Assembly (NCBI RefSeq): GCF_004354555.1 | Contig: NZ_PUFH01000005.1 | Location: 620,001-684,000, forward strand | Reading direction: 5' to 3' | Length of the DNA stretch: 64,000 nucleotides | Source: Leuconostoc citreum | GTDB taxonomy: Bacteria; Bacillota; Bacilli; Lactobacillales; Lactobacillaceae | In this document: piece by piece, positions 34,428-42,250 of the stretch | How positions within the stretch are numbered: the first letter of the stretch is position 1 | Layout: the number at the start of each line of letters is the position of its first letter | Made by a program: the position numbers and the translations under genes | The notes under the pieces: model-generated | What the model was told of the DNA's origin: nothing | Databases searched by the model: none | The model's input: the letters and a program-made list of their open reading frames with translations, nothing else

Positions 34428-35117
34428 ATGACAACTGAAGCACCCGTTTGGGTTTATTACGAAAATATTGCAACCAAAGAACAGTTACAAACACCGGTAA
34501 GACTTGACGGCCATATCGGCGCGCAATATCTGATTGAAACACCAGATATCGCAGACTTCACATATGTCGATAATTCTGGTAATTTAACCGGTGTCTTTGG
34601 TAATTTACCACAAGCATTACATCTTTATTATCGTCCTGCTACATGGCGCGCTGTTCATCGCGTTATGATGTACATTAAAGTTAATTTTGATGTGATTGCT
34701 TTTAGTGAGCCTGAAGACAATGCTGAACCCGCAGCTACACTCACTACTGGCACTTACTGGGCAACATCATTACGAGCGATTTCTGCCAATGGTCAATTCT
34801 GGTATCAAATTGGAGATCATGCTTGGCTACCCTACAATGACAGTCAAATGATATTATCAGATACTGCACCGACTGCAGAGAATATTAATTATATTAATGA
34901 TCAGGCTATTGAAAATAACCAACCAAATGCTCTCGTAAATTTCTTACCAGGACAATCAACAGAAGTTTTTTCTGAACCTTATGGCATTCCTGTTGGTAGC
35001 GTTCTTGATGGCGACTTTGTGGCTATTGCAAAAGAAGAACATCATGACAATGGGATTGTTTGGTATAAACTCGCTGACCTTGGTTGGATTAACAGCCTCT
35101 ATATTGATAAGTTATAA
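34428..35117 (+). CDS. MucBP-like plus SH3/GW-like protein without signal peptide
   Basis: 229 aa. The N-terminal third (about 5-80) resembles a MucBP repeat: VWVYYENIATKEQL at the start, LDGHIGAQYLIETP in the middle and FGNLPQALHLYYRP at the end. Two SH3b/GW-like segments follow (about 100-140, FWYQIGDHAWLPYN; 185-229, VWYKLADLGWINSLYI). Such domains normally sit outside the cell, but no signal peptide, membrane helix, LPXTG or anchor is present. Either it is cytoplasmic, leaves by another route, or the start is wrong, though upstream frame and Shine-Dalgarno do not support a longer form. Acidic overall. Confidence 0.7.
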   Translation: MTTEAPVWVYYENIATKEQLQTPVRLDGHIGAQYLIETPDIADFTYVDNSGNLTGVFGNLPQALHLYYRPATWRAVHRVMMYIKVNFDVIAFSEPEDNAEPAATLTTGTYWATSLRAISANGQFWYQIGDHAWLPYNDSQMILSDTAPTAENINYINDQAIENNQPNALVNFLPGQSTEVFSEPYGIPVGSVLDGDFVAIAKEEHHDNGIVWYKLADLGWINSLYIDKL

Positions 35118-35152
35118 AAAAGGATTGCCCTTAGGCAATCCTTTTTTATAAC
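35111..35152. terminator. Bidirectional terminator
   Basis: Perfect 19-bp stem (35111-35129 / 35134-35152), CTTA loop, A6/T6 runs. Serves the MucBP-like gene and sepM. Confidence 0.93.
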
Positions 35153-35153
35153 T

Positions 35154-36236
35154 TTAGTTAACAGTTTGAATTATTTTACCTGTCTCTAAATAATTCACAG
35201 CATCATCAAAGGTTCTTACTGGTACTACCTTCACATTTGGTGCATACTTTTTTGCAGTTTGTCGTGCGAGCTGGTAGTTGGTTTGATGTTTTTCCTCATA
35301 CTTCAATATTTCAGCGTTGGGCGCTACATAAGGTGCAAAAAATACGGTTGACCCTGCTGCCTTAGCAGCCATAACCTTTTTATCAATACCGCCGATTTCG
35401 CCTACATATCCGTTAGCGTTCATTGTGCCTGTTCCAGAAATGTTACGCCCACGTGATAATTTATCACCTGTTAATTGATCATAAATTTGCAAGGTAAACA
35501 TCAGCCCACCAGACGGGCCGCCAATTTGTCCAGGGTCTACAGTAACTGTTGGCGTTGTTTTTACCGTAACATTATCTGTCAAAATAATGCCGATGCCTGA
35601 TCGACCATTTGGATATTCAGATGATTTGCTACTTGCCAACTTAATGGTATCCCCAGATGTATTGCCGGCCTTACCATCACGTAAATAATCGATTTGCACC
35701 TTAATGTCTTTTGGTTTATTCGCCAAGTATTTAATAAACCCATCGGCATTTTCAAAATGGTGCCCATCAATGGCTGTAATGGTATCGCCAACTTGAATTG
35801 ACTTTTTAAAATGGGAGTCTTTAGTCACATTAAGAACATAAATACCTTGATATGTTGTCGTAATTGGCTGGTTTGCTTTTTTAAAAGCAACCTGTTCAGC
35901 ACTGGCAATGGCACTTTGCATATAAAAATTTTGTACCTTGGCAAATACTGCTGAACTTTCACCACCAGTTACATCGGCTGTTTTGGCAAAAGATAGGTGT
36001 GGATTAATCAAAGTCTGTAGATAGCCTAGTCCATTAGCTTTGGACAAATAAACCGAGGTAATGTTATAACGCCCTTTGCTATTATCTGTCTTCCCATCAA
36101 TTTTGACAAATTGTGCTAAGTTATCAGCTTGCCCTGGCGCTTCAATATAACCATCAATAGGCCATAATAAGCCACCGATACCTATGACAACAAAAACAGC
36201 CGCAATTGCGGCAATAATTTTACTTTTTTTTCGCAT
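35154..36236 (-). CDS. SepM-family membrane PDZ/Lon-type protease
   Basis: 360 aa: N-terminal signal-anchor helix (about 7-26), PDZ domain (about 125-195, IQVGDTITAIDGHHF) and a C-terminal S16 Lon-like domain with S242 (GGPSGGLMF) and K287 (GGIDKKVMAA) as the Ser-Lys dyad. The protease faces outward; in streptococci SepM trims a competence peptide, but the substrate here is not known. The start overlaps the coaD stop. Last gene of the gpmA-ftsW-coaD series. Confidence 0.9.
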   Translation of the reverse strand: MRKKSKIIAAIAAVFVVIGIGGLLWPIDGYIEAPGQADNLAQFVKIDGKTDNSKGRYNITSVYLSKANGLGYLQTLINPHLSFAKTADVTGGESSAVFAKVQNFYMQSAIASAEQVAFKKANQPITTTYQGIYVLNVTKDSHFKKSIQVGDTITAIDGHHFENADGFIKYLANKPKDIKVQIDYLRDGKAGNTSGDTIKLASSKSSEYPNGRSGIGIILTDNVTVKTTPTVTVDPGQIGGPSGGLMFTLQIYDQLTGDKLSRGRNISGTGTMNANGYVGEIGGIDKKVMAAKAAGSTVFFAPYVAPNAEILKYEEKHQTNYQLARQTAKKYAPNVKVVPVRTFDDAVNYLETGKIIQTVN

Positions 36237-36712
36237 TAATTTAACCGTTCCTTTAAAGCATCAACGACTACTTTAGGAACAAACTTCGCCATATTATCAG
36301 CGCCCATGCTCCCTATTTCTTTAACCATTGAACTTGAAATATTTTGATTCTCGGGTTTAGCCAATAATAAAATCGTTTCAACATCAGCCAATGCACTATT
36401 GACACCAGCAATATCTCGCTCATATTCAAAGTCCTTACTATTGCGTAACCCCCGCACAATAAAACGTGCCCCAATTTCGGCCATAAACTGTACGGTTAAG
36501 CCATGCATAATGGCTACTTCAACATTTGGCAAATCAGACACCACTTCAGAAATTAGCGCAAGTTTTTCTTCAGGTGTAAATAAAGCTTTTTTTCCTGTAT
36601 TATAGCCGACACCGACCACGACTTTATCAAACATCAGACTAGCACGTTCAATGATATCTAAATGTCCATTCGTTAGTGGATCAAAGCTGCCTGGAAATAG
36701 TGCGATACTCAT
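36236..36712 (-). CDS. coaD: Phosphopantetheine adenylyltransferase
   Basis: Penultimate step of CoA synthesis, 158 aa. The nucleotidyltransferase site T14-N-G-H17 (GSFDPLTNGHLDI), VVGVGYN, VRGLRN and the C-terminal ISSSMVKEI motif are all present. GAAGGGGA lies before the ATG. It follows rsmD by 17 nt; the rsmD-coaD pair is almost universal in Firmicutes. Confidence 0.97.
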   Translation of the reverse strand: MSIALFPGSFDPLTNGHLDIIERASLMFDKVVVGVGYNTGKKALFTPEEKLALISEVVSDLPNVEVAIMHGLTVQFMAEIGARFIVRGLRNSKDFEYERDIAGVNSALADVETILLLAKPENQNISSSMVKEIGSMGADNMAKFVPKVVVDALKERLN

Positions 36713-36728
36713 GAAAAATCCCCTTCTA

Positions 36729-37304
36729 TTAGTCCTTTGCTTGATAGCGATAAATTGTTACAACGGTTATCCCATAATGCTTTTGTTGTATAATCATAAA
36801 ATTCTGATCTTCTTGTGGCAAATTAGCATCATCATCACTCTCGACAAGAATGATTGCTTGTGGCGCTAACAACTGATTTTCTGCCATGTAACGCATATCA
36901 CCCCGCAAGGTTTCCTTTGCATAGGGTGGGTCTAAAAATACCAAATCAAACTGTTGCCGCGCCAGCGCAAATTTTTCAAGCGCTTGCTTTGCTGGTGATT
37001 TAATTACTGTAAAAGCAGCGATATCATGTGTTTTTTCAATATTATTTTGAATCACTTTAATTGCTTGAAATTGACGGTCAACTAATGTGGCATGTGCCAT
37101 CCCACGTGAAACTGCCTCAATACTCAATCCGCCTGTACCGGCATATAGGTCTAATACCTCGCCACCATTCAAATATGGTGTTAACATGCTGAACATCGCT
37201 TCTTTAACCTTGTCAGTTGTTGGTCGTGTTTTATCGCCAGAAACAGCGTCTAAACGCGTACCCCGAAAACGTCCCGATACTACTCGCATAACTATTTGTG
37301 CCAT
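36729..37304 (-). CDS. rsmD: 16S rRNA (guanine-966-N2)-methyltransferase
   Basis: SAM methyltransferase, 191 aa from ATG 37304 or 186 aa from ATG 37289 (MRVVSGRFRG), the latter matching the usual RsmD N-terminus. Motifs: VLDLYAGTGGLSIEAVSRG and LVFLDPPYAKE. No Shine-Dalgarno lies at normal distance from either ATG. A GAGGAG is 26 nt upstream, with a short hairpin TGGCT-ATTC-AGCCA between, so initiation probably depends on coupling to ylbG, whose stop is 14 nt upstream. Confidence 0.94.
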   Translation of the reverse strand: MAQIVMRVVSGRFRGTRLDAVSGDKTRPTTDKVKEAMFSMLTPYLNGGEVLDLYAGTGGLSIEAVSRGMAHATLVDRQFQAIKVIQNNIEKTHDIAAFTVIKSPAKQALEKFALARQQFDLVFLDPPYAKETLRGDMRYMAENQLLAPQAIILVESDDDANLPQEDQNFMIIQQKHYGITVVTIYRYQAKD

Positions 37305-37318
37305 GGCTGAATAGCCAC

Positions 37319-37606
37319 TTAACGCGCACTCTCCTCATCATAATTTTCAAAGAAAATATCATCATGCATATCATCCAAATCCGGATTAATATCCGGACGC
37401 GGTGATGAGACAACATCTTTTACAAACTTATATTGCTTAATTTTTTCAATTTGTTGCGTAATGGCAGTATCATCAACATAAATCATTGCAAAGCCCATTT
37501 TACGTGAAACATAGACAATTTGACCAAATTTTTTAAGTTGTGAAACGTGTCGCATCTGCTTTAAATAAATATACAGGCCCCGCCTGGGTTGTATTGCAAA
37601 TGTCAT
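37319..37606 (-). CDS. YlbG family protein (DUF2129)
   Basis: 95 aa cytoplasmic protein, basic N-terminal half (MTFAIQPRRGLYIYLKQMR) and acidic tail (DINPDLDDMHDDIFFENYDEE). Matches the DUF2129/YlbG family, whose function is unknown. It overlaps the ftsW stop by 4 nt and lies before rsmD, the standard neighbourhood. Confidence 0.85.
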   Translation of the reverse strand: MTFAIQPRRGLYIYLKQMRHVSQLKKFGQIVYVSRKMGFAMIYVDDTAITQQIEKIKQYKFVKDVVSSPRPDINPDLDDMHDDIFFENYDEESAR

Positions 37607-38787
37607 TGGTAATCCTTTCTAGCAAGTGTATCTGCTGGGTGAATGTCTGGTAGTTTCTTTTGTGTTGCTGCTATATTAAGCGTTAAACCAATTGCCGCAC
37701 TGAATACGATATACGACGAACCACCGCCTGATATGAATGGGAAAACAACACCTGTAATAGGTAGCACACCAACAACACCACCCAAATTAACTAACGCCTG
37801 AATAAAGAGTAATGCTGCAATACCAAATAATAATAAGCGATAGTATTGGCTGCGCTGCCGTATACCAAGAATAACCATACGACCAATTAAAATGAGCAAT
37901 AACAGTAATACAATTGTCGTTGTCACGGCGCCTAATTCCTCCGTCATCACGGCCATTATAAAATCTGTGTTGGATTCAGGCAAATAGGGTTTGATTAACG
38001 AATTTCCCAGTCCTACCCCCAAGAAACCGCCGTGTGCTATTGCATAATAACCATATAATAACTGTCGGCTAGCATCGGCTGCACCTGGTTGCCATGGGTC
38101 TACAAAACTTGTCAATCGGGCAAACGTATAGTGTTGACTTCCATTAAGACCAAATACTTGGTTAACGATTCTTAAAATAGTCTGTAAAAAGCCAAATCCT
38201 AAACCGCCAAAGGCAGCAACAGCAGCAATAAACCAACGCCGTACGCCAGAGGACATAAACAACACAAACCAGATAACAAAAGTAATTAGGCCGTTACCAT
38301 TGTCTGGCATAATAAAGACTAACACCAGCGCAATCCCCGGTAATCCTAAAACATGAAATTGAAACAACGGTTGATTTCTGATACGTAAATGCGTCTGCCA
38401 AGGTACTTTATCAAAAAAATCGGCAAAATATAGAATAATTGCTAGTTTTAAGAATTCAGCAGGTTGCAGCGTGATAGGGCCTAAACTAATCCACCCATTG
38501 GCGCCGTTAACCGCAGGCATAATAAATTTAGCAACCAATAAAGCACCAATAATGATTAACATCGTCATCCGCAGCAACTTTTTTTGTCGTAACGCTTTTA
38601 AATTAAAATGGTAGAGAAAAAAAGCACCCGTCAAGCCCAACACAACAAAAATCGCTTGTTTAATAAAATTACTTAAAGCTGTACTTGTACCTTGAGTTGC
38701 AGAAAAAACCATGACAATACCAAGCATACTCAATATGGCATAAGGTACAGCAATCCAATAATCTAATTTTCGTAATTTTTTAAACAT
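37603..38787 (-). CDS. ftsW: SEDS-family peptidoglycan polymerase FtsW
   Basis: Polytopic membrane glycosyltransferase, 394 aa with about ten helices, that polymerises lipid II at the septum with a class B PBP. The signature PLTGVVFPFISGGGSSY-type region reads LPITGVVFPFISGGGSSY near 353-370, and QPAEFLKLAI near 118-127. RodA is the alternative, but gene order (ftsW-ylbG-rsmD-coaD) is that of FtsW in Lactobacillales. Start ATG 38787, 6 nt after the M42 peptidase stop. Confidence 0.9.
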   Translation of the reverse strand: MFKKLRKLDYWIAVPYAILSMLGIVMVFSATQGTSTALSNFIKQAIFVVLGLTGAFFLYHFNLKALRQKKLLRMTMLIIIGALLVAKFIMPAVNGANGWISLGPITLQPAEFLKLAIILYFADFFDKVPWQTHLRIRNQPLFQFHVLGLPGIALVLVFIMPDNGNGLITFVIWFVLFMSSGVRRWFIAAVAAFGGLGFGFLQTILRIVNQVFGLNGSQHYTFARLTSFVDPWQPGAADASRQLLYGYYAIAHGGFLGVGLGNSLIKPYLPESNTDFIMAVMTEELGAVTTTIVLLLLLILIGRMVILGIRQRSQYYRLLLFGIAALLFIQALVNLGGVVGVLPITGVVFPFISGGGSSYIVFSAAIGLTLNIAATQKKLPDIHPADTLARKDYQ

Positions 38788-38793
38788 AAAACA

Positions 38794-39870
38794 TTAATCA
38801 CCTATAATTGTTTGTAAGTTTGTGTTGTCTAAAGATTTTGCAATTGCAATAACAAAAGCCTTAGCGGCCTCAAAATCAGCTATGGACCAGACCGTTTGAT
38901 GGGTGTGGATGTAACGAGAAGCCACACCTAGAGCAACAGAAGGTATCCCATTATGCGCGGTTTGAGCAGCAGCTGCATCTGTACCGCCTTTAGAAACAAA
39001 ATACTGATAAGGAATGTGATTGTCTTCAGCTACCGATAGCAAAAACTCACGTAGACGCAGTGGTGTGACAACAGTCGGATCAAATACACGCAATAACGTT
39101 CCTTGATCAAGTACACCTTGATGTCCCTGTGATTCAGCATTATCATCAGCTGCACTAGAATCTACCGCAAAAAATATATCAGGCTTTAGTAAGTTAACTG
39201 CACCATGGGCACCACGTAGGCCAACTTCTTCCTGGACATTTGCCCCCATGATTAGCGTATTCGGTGTGGGTTCATTAACTAGTGCTTCTAATGCTTCAAG
39301 TATGGTTACCACGCCAAAGCGATTATCCCATGCCTTAGATATTACCCGCTTTTTATTGGCAGTTAAAATTGTTTTAACCTCAGGCACAATGAAGTCCCCA
39401 GGTCTCACACCGTAAGCCCATGCTTCATCATAATCAACAAAGCCCCCATCAAATAAAATGTCATCAATAGTAGGTAATTGTGGTGCATGCCCTGTGCCGC
39501 GCAATAAATGCGGTGATACAGAACTTGAAACAACTGGATAGGTGCCTTTACTCGTAAATAAGGTGAAACGTTGTGAAGAAATGACTACAGGATTCCAACC
39601 GCCAATGGTGGCTACTTTAAACGTGCCAGTAGGCAAAATATCCGTAACAATAAAGCCGACTTCATCCATATGCGCCGCAAACATGACGCGCGGTGCATCA
39701 ATCTGTTTATTGTTTTTAACACCGAAAATACCACCTAAGCCATCTTGATGAATTTCATCAACTAATGGTTGCATATCTTGGCGCAAAGCTTGCCGCACTA
39801 AATGCTCTTGCCCAGATGTGCCTTGATGCTCCGTATATTTTTTTATTCGTGCCCATGTTTTATCGTTCAT
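38794..39870 (-). CDS. M42-family metallo-aminopeptidase (PepA type)
   Basis: 358 aa dinuclear zinc aminopeptidase that trims N-terminal residues, PepA (glutamyl aminopeptidase) in lactococci. Ligands: AAHMDEVG (His), SKAWDNRFG (Asp), NVQEEVGLRGA (catalytic Glu pair), VDSSAAD (Asp) and YIHTHQTV (His). AAGGAGTG precedes the ATG. It forms an operon with gpmA, with a 26-nt gap. Confidence 0.92.
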   Translation of the reverse strand: MNDKTWARIKKYTEHQGTSGQEHLVRQALRQDMQPLVDEIHQDGLGGIFGVKNNKQIDAPRVMFAAHMDEVGFIVTDILPTGTFKVATIGGWNPVVISSQRFTLFTSKGTYPVVSSSVSPHLLRGTGHAPQLPTIDDILFDGGFVDYDEAWAYGVRPGDFIVPEVKTILTANKKRVISKAWDNRFGVVTILEALEALVNEPTPNTLIMGANVQEEVGLRGAHGAVNLLKPDIFFAVDSSAADDNAESQGHQGVLDQGTLLRVFDPTVVTPLRLREFLLSVAEDNHIPYQYFVSKGGTDAAAAQTAHNGIPSVALGVASRYIHTHQTVWSIADFEAAKAFVIAIAKSLDNTNLQTIIGD

Positions 39871-39896
39871 TTTTCACTCCTTATATGGTCTTTATT

Positions 39897-40577
39897 TTAT
39901 TTAACATCTGCCTGCAGGTACTGGCGTGGACTAATTTCAAATTTTTCATTAAATGTGTAACAAATTGGTTCACCATTGCCAACTTCTAAACCATCGATGG
40001 CTTCATCACTAATATTTTCTAAGTATTTAATCAGTGCCCGTAATGAACTGCCATGTGCCACCACAAGCTGATGACGACCAGCACGTAGCGCCGGTTCAAT
40101 CGTAGAATGCCAATAAGGTAATAAGCGATCACTGGCCATTGCTAAACTTTCTCCGAGTGGCTCGATTTGGTTAGGATAGCGGCGATCTGGTGTCACACGA
40201 TCTAATAACGGTGGCACGGCTGTATAACTTCTTCGCCATAATTGTACAGCCGAAACACCATATTTCTGACGTGCTGCATCCTTATTTAAACCACGCAGCG
40301 CACCATAATGCCGCTCATTTAAACGCCAAGTTTTATGGATTGGCACCCAAGACTGATGAGACTCATATAAAATAATGTTAGCCGTTGAAATCGCACGCTG
40401 TAAATAGGATGTATGGACATCATCAAAGGTCATTGCTTTATCAGCCAATAATTGTCCTACCTTTTTTGCTTGTGCACGCCCCTTTGCAGTAAGTGGTACA
40501 TCTGTCCACCCAGTAAATTGATTATCGCGATTAGCGGTTGACTCCCCATGACGAACTAACACAAGTTGTGCTACCAT
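39897..40577 (-). CDS. gpmA: 2,3-bisphosphoglycerate-dependent phosphoglycerate mutase
   Basis: Glycolytic mutase interconverting 3- and 2-phosphoglycerate through a phospho-His. 226 aa. [20 protein letters not shown] near the N-terminus has the catalytic His; [12 protein letters not shown] and [11 protein letters not shown] carry the other active-site residues. The open frame extends to 40649, but GGAAG 8 nt before the ATG at 40577 and the family N-terminus set the start. A TGTTATAAT promoter is upstream. Heads the operon leading to sepM. Confidence 0.94.
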   Translation of the reverse strand: MVAQLVLVRHGESTANRDNQFTGWTDVPLTAKGRAQAKKVGQLLADKAMTFDDVHTSYLQRAISTANIILYESHQSWVPIHKTWRLNERHYGALRGLNKDAARQKYGVSAVQLWRRSYTAVPPLLDRVTPDRRYPNQIEPLGESLAMASDRLLPYWHSTIEPALRAGRHQLVVAHGSSLRALIKYLENISDEAIDGLEVGNGEPICYTFNEKFEISPRQYLQADVK

Positions 40578-40608
40578 AATACAACTTCCTTCAGTAAAAG
40601 ATGTTTCT

Positions 40609-40617
40609 ATTATAACA
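40609..40617 (-). promoter_or_regulatory. Extended -10 promoter of gpmA
   Basis: Minus strand TGTTATAAT (-10 at 40609-40614), followed by a leader of about 25 nt to the Shine-Dalgarno and ATG. Confidence 0.6.
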
Positions 40618-40700
40618 TTAAATAAGCCATCACATTCTATCCTAGCCACAGCTAACGGATAGTCACATTGTTAGCTAGTGAATTCGGTTATCTTTAACTA

Positions 40701-40734
40701 ATAAACGAACATTAAGCCTTTATTATTCGTTTAT
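40701..40734. promoter_or_regulatory. Paired PurBoxes (PurR operator) upstream of the purine permease
   Basis: ATAAACGAACATT (40701-40713) matches the PurBox AWWWCCGAACWWT at 12 of 13 positions. On the opposite strand, ATAAACGAATAAT (40722-40734) matches at 11. The two face each other, as in PurR-controlled promoters of Firmicutes. They lie about 140 nt before the permease ATG. Confidence 0.65.
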
Positions 40735-40808
40735 TAAGCGCTTTCAACAATAAATCAACGGCAACGATCGGTTTAAACGGTAAATTCTAACGTTTTTATA
40801 TTTTAATT

Positions 40809-40848
40809 CGCCTTTTATACTGTTAAACTAGTATAGAACGTTTAGGCG
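40809..40848 (+). promoter_or_regulatory. Nested inverted repeat in the permease leader
   Basis: Outer CGCC/GGCG (40809/40848 ends) encloses TATACT-N8-AGTATA (40816-40835), just upstream of GGGAGG (40861). It could be a leader structure, or TATACT could be the -10. No T tract; not the purine riboswitch. Confidence 0.35.
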
Positions 40849-40872
40849 TTACAATATTTTTGGGAGGCAATC

Positions 40873-42180
40873 ATGTCTACGATTGCAAATTATTTTAAAC
40901 TTGATGAACTGAACACGTCAATACGTACAGAGTTCATCGCTGGGCTAACGACCTTTGCGTCCATGGCCTATATTCTATTTGTTAACCCCACTGTCCTCGG
41001 TGCTGCTGGCATGGATAAGGGTGCGGTATTCACGGCAACAGCTGTTGCATCAGCTGTTGCGACGCTATTCATGGGCATCGTTGCATTATATCCGATTGCT
41101 ATCGCACCAGGTTTGGGTGTTAATGCTTTCTTCGCTTATTCTGTTGTTATTGGTATGGGTGTCAAATGGCAAACAGCAATGGCAGGTGTATTCGTTGCTG
41201 CTATCATCTTTCTCGTATTAACTTTCTTCAAAATACGAGAAAAAATTATTAACATTATTCCTCAAAATTTAAAGTTAGCCATCGCATCTGGTATTGGTTT
41301 ATTTATCGCTTTTATTGGCTTACATAATGCTGGTCTAATTGTTGCCAACAAAGACACAATGGTTTCTCTTGGTCATTTAACCACGCCAACCTCATTATTG
41401 GCTATCTTTGGTATTATTGTAACCTTCATTTTGTTGTCACGTAAAATTCCAGCTGCCATTTTTATTGGTATGGTGATGACGTCAGTTGTTGGCATCATTT
41501 TTGGTCTTATCAAACTACCAAGCGCACTTATTTCTTCAGCCCCTTCTTTGGCACCAACCTTTGGTGCTGGGGTCACACACATCGGTGACATCAATTCACT
41601 ACAAATGGTGACTGTTGTCGTTACTTTCTTACTCGTCACTTTCTTTGACACAGCGGGAACAATGATTGGTCTTGCTACACAGGCTGGTTTCATGAGAAAT
41701 AACGAAATGCCACGCGCCGGAAGAGCATTAATGGCCGACGCTGTTGGTATGACTGTTGGTGCTGTCATCGGAACATCCCCAACCTCAGCCTATGTCGAAT
41801 CATCATCTGGTATCGCTGTTGGTGGTCGTTCCGGATTAACAAGTGTCTTTACTGGTATCTTTTTCTTAATCGCATTATTCTTTTCACCACTGCTAACTGT
41901 TGTTACATCACAGGTCACAGCACCGGCACTCGTTGTTGTCGGGGTGTTAATGGCGAAAAGCCTACGTCAAATTGATTGGGAAGACTTTGCTATCGCAGCA
42001 CCAGCGTTCCTCATTGTTATTGGTATGCCTTTAACTTACTCAATCTCTGATGGTATCGCCCTTGGTTTCATTCTCTATCCAATTACTATGATTAGTACTG
42101 GTCGTGGTAAAAAAGTACATCCACTAATGTATGCTTTGGCTATTTTATTCGTACTTTTCTTGGTCATTATTGCACATTAA
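40873..42180 (+). CDS. NCS2/AzgA-type purine permease (hypoxanthine/guanine or adenine)
   Basis: 435 aa, about twelve to fourteen helices. The sequence start (LDELNTSIRTEFIAGLTTFASMAY), GLGVNAFFAYS and the DTAGTMIG and SPTSAYVESSSGIAVGGRSGL segments are the AzgA-like (PbuG/PbuO) family. Imports purine bases for salvage with a proton. GGGAGG precedes the ATG. Two PurBox-like sites upstream fit purine control. Exact substrate is inferred, not shown. Confidence 0.88.
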   Translation: MSTIANYFKLDELNTSIRTEFIAGLTTFASMAYILFVNPTVLGAAGMDKGAVFTATAVASAVATLFMGIVALYPIAIAPGLGVNAFFAYSVVIGMGVKWQTAMAGVFVAAIIFLVLTFFKIREKIINIIPQNLKLAIASGIGLFIAFIGLHNAGLIVANKDTMVSLGHLTTPTSLLAIFGIIVTFILLSRKIPAAIFIGMVMTSVVGIIFGLIKLPSALISSAPSLAPTFGAGVTHIGDINSLQMVTVVVTFLLVTFFDTAGTMIGLATQAGFMRNNEMPRAGRALMADAVGMTVGAVIGTSPTSAYVESSSGIAVGGRSGLTSVFTGIFFLIALFFSPLLTVVTSQVTAPALVVVGVLMAKSLRQIDWEDFAIAAPAFLIVIGMPLTYSISDGIALGFILYPITMISTGRGKKVHPLMYALAILFVLFLVIIAH

Positions 42181-42192
42181 TATTTAGATATT

Positions 42193-42230
42193 AAAAAGAC
42201 TGAACTCATATGAATGAGTTCAGTCTTTTT
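42193..42230. terminator. Bidirectional terminator between permease and recN
   Basis: Perfect 17-bp stem (42193-42209 / 42214-42230), ATGA loop, A5/T5 ends. Confidence 0.93.
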
Positions 42231-42250
42231 AGTTATTAGATGGCATGCTA

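Noticed and set aside
37600-38790. RodA instead of FtsW
   Set aside because: Domains do not separate them, but the ftsW-ylbG-rsmD-coaD order is that of FtsW in Lactobacillales, so FtsW is kept.
40735-40872. Purine riboswitch before the NCS2 permease
   Set aside because: The conserved purine-riboswitch loop and junction sequences are absent; the PurBoxes explain the purine link better.
41373-41768. 131-aa minus-strand ORF inside the purine permease
   Set aside because: Antisense to a clear NCS2 gene; composition typical of a complementary frame.
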